Below, one piece after another: positions 6,755-6,998 of a stretch of DNA of 6,998 bases. The notes under the pieces were generated by a model. It was not told the DNA's origin, ran no database searches, and saw nothing but the letters and a program-made list of their open reading frames with translations. Source of the DNA: an uncultured Acidobacteriota bacterium (GTDB taxonomy: Bacteria > Acidobacteriota > Terriglobia > Bryobacterales > Bryobacteraceae). The DNA lies in contig CALFYN010000613.1 of the NCBI GenBank assembly GCA_937952345.1, positions 1-6,998 of the forward strand. Reading direction: 5' to 3'. The first letter of the stretch is position 1. Each line of letters starts with the position of its first letter. The position numbers and the translations under genes were made by a program.

Positions 6755-6998
6755 TCGGTCGGTTCGATTTCTCGGACTTCGATGACACCGAAATCGAGGT
6801 GGGGGCAATCGGAGGCGAGGGAGACGGCTTCCTCGTAGCTGTTGGCTTCGAGGATGTAGTAGCCGGCGACGATTTCCTTGCTTTCGATGAATGGGCCGTC
6901 GGTGACGGAGACTTTGCCGGCGGCGGCGCTGACGCGGCGTCCCGTGCCGTCCTGGAGTTTGTTGCCGCCACGCATGTGCCCTTTGGCGGCGATGGAGG
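6751..6998 (-). CDS. DGPF/YCII-related domain protein (5' partial)
   Basis: The reading frame runs off the window edge and 82 C-terminal residues are visible. An internal ATG at 6975 is unlikely to be the start, because relatives are about 110-125 residues long and in-frame codons upstream (Ser-Ile-Ala-Ala-Lys-Gly-His) fit the family. The visible part contains GGNKLQDGTGRRV, then VSVTDGPFIESKEIVAGYYILEA with the signature Asp-Gly-Pro-Phe, then YEEAVSLASDCPHLDFGVIEVREIEP, all hallmarks of the DGPF branch of YCII-related proteins. The fold is a small dimeric ferredoxin-like domain with a putative active site of unknown reaction. Genes of this branch regularly sit next to ECF42 sigma factors and are proposed to be their targets or partners. 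Here the stop TGA overlaps the sigma-factor ATG, so the two are translationally coupled. The promoter, which in this group would be expected just upstream and possibly autoregulated, lies outside the window. Confidence 0.9.
   Translation of the reverse strand, partial: SIAAKGHMRGGNKLQDGTGRRVSAAAGKVSVTDGPFIESKEIVAGYYILEANSYEEAVSLASDCPHLDFGVIEVREIEPTE

Noticed and set aside
6755..6808. N-terminal extension of the sigma factor to 6808
   Set aside because: It adds 18 basic residues not typical of the family. The ATG at 6754 gives a classic ATGA overlap and starts right before region 2.
5648..6838. Long plus-strand open frame (396 codons) opposite the sigma factor
   Set aside because: It is Gly/Glu-rich without recognisable domains and lies wholly across two well-supported minus-strand genes.
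6153..6971. Minus-strand open frame (272 codons) overlapping the DGPF and sigma-factor genes in another frame
   Set aside because: The translation is Pro/Ser/Arg-rich shadow sequence. The real proteins in the neighbouring frames have full family motifs.

Overview
The window is a G+C-rich, gene-dense stretch of bacterial DNA with no RNA genes, insertion sequences, CRISPR arrays or large intergenic spaces. The predicted proteins, G/C-ending codons and the combination of a large glycoside-hydrolase-like protein, an ECF42-type sigma factor with its DGPF partner and a small secreted Sm-like protein suggest a soil-type Gram-negative bacterium. My best guess is Acidobacteriota (Bryobacter/Solibacter-like). 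That guess rests on general resemblance and was not tested by any search.

Layout. From 1 to 1844 a plus-strand gene, cut off at its 5' end by the window edge, encodes a large protein that looks like an uncharacterised glycoside-hydrolase-like TIM-barrel protein with a C-terminal beta-sandwich. It ends 6 bases from the stop of a convergent minus-strand gene. From 6998 down to 1851 everything is on the minus strand, in seven genes packed head to tail. In transcription order they are: a DGPF/YCII-family protein (5' end outside the window), an ECF42-like sigma factor with a long C-terminal domain, a membrane-anchored bacterial PH-domain protein, an SDR oxidoreductase, an RbsB-like sugar-binding lipoprotein, an LDH2/MDH2-family dehydrogenase and a small exported Sm-like protein. 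Junctions are overlaps of 4, 4 and 11 bases and gaps of 21, 6 and 5 bases, so one polycistronic message is likely. The only place where two transcription units might meet is the 21-base gap at 5513-5533, which carries a small inverted repeat.

How the genes may work together. The DGPF protein and the ECF42-like sigma factor are a known pair. The SDR, the sugar-binding lipoprotein and the LDH2-family enzyme resemble a small module for taking up or sensing a sugar or sugar acid and oxidising or reducing it, but no permease or ATPase is visible. The most unusual detail is at the PH/SDR junction. An A AAA AAA heptamer sits in exact -1 slippage register immediately before the overlapping TGA/ATG, so a -1 slip would fuse the PH-domain protein directly to the SDR. 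No wholly new system is evident. The plus strand is G-rich over genes of both orientations, which explains the many long antisense shadow ORFs.
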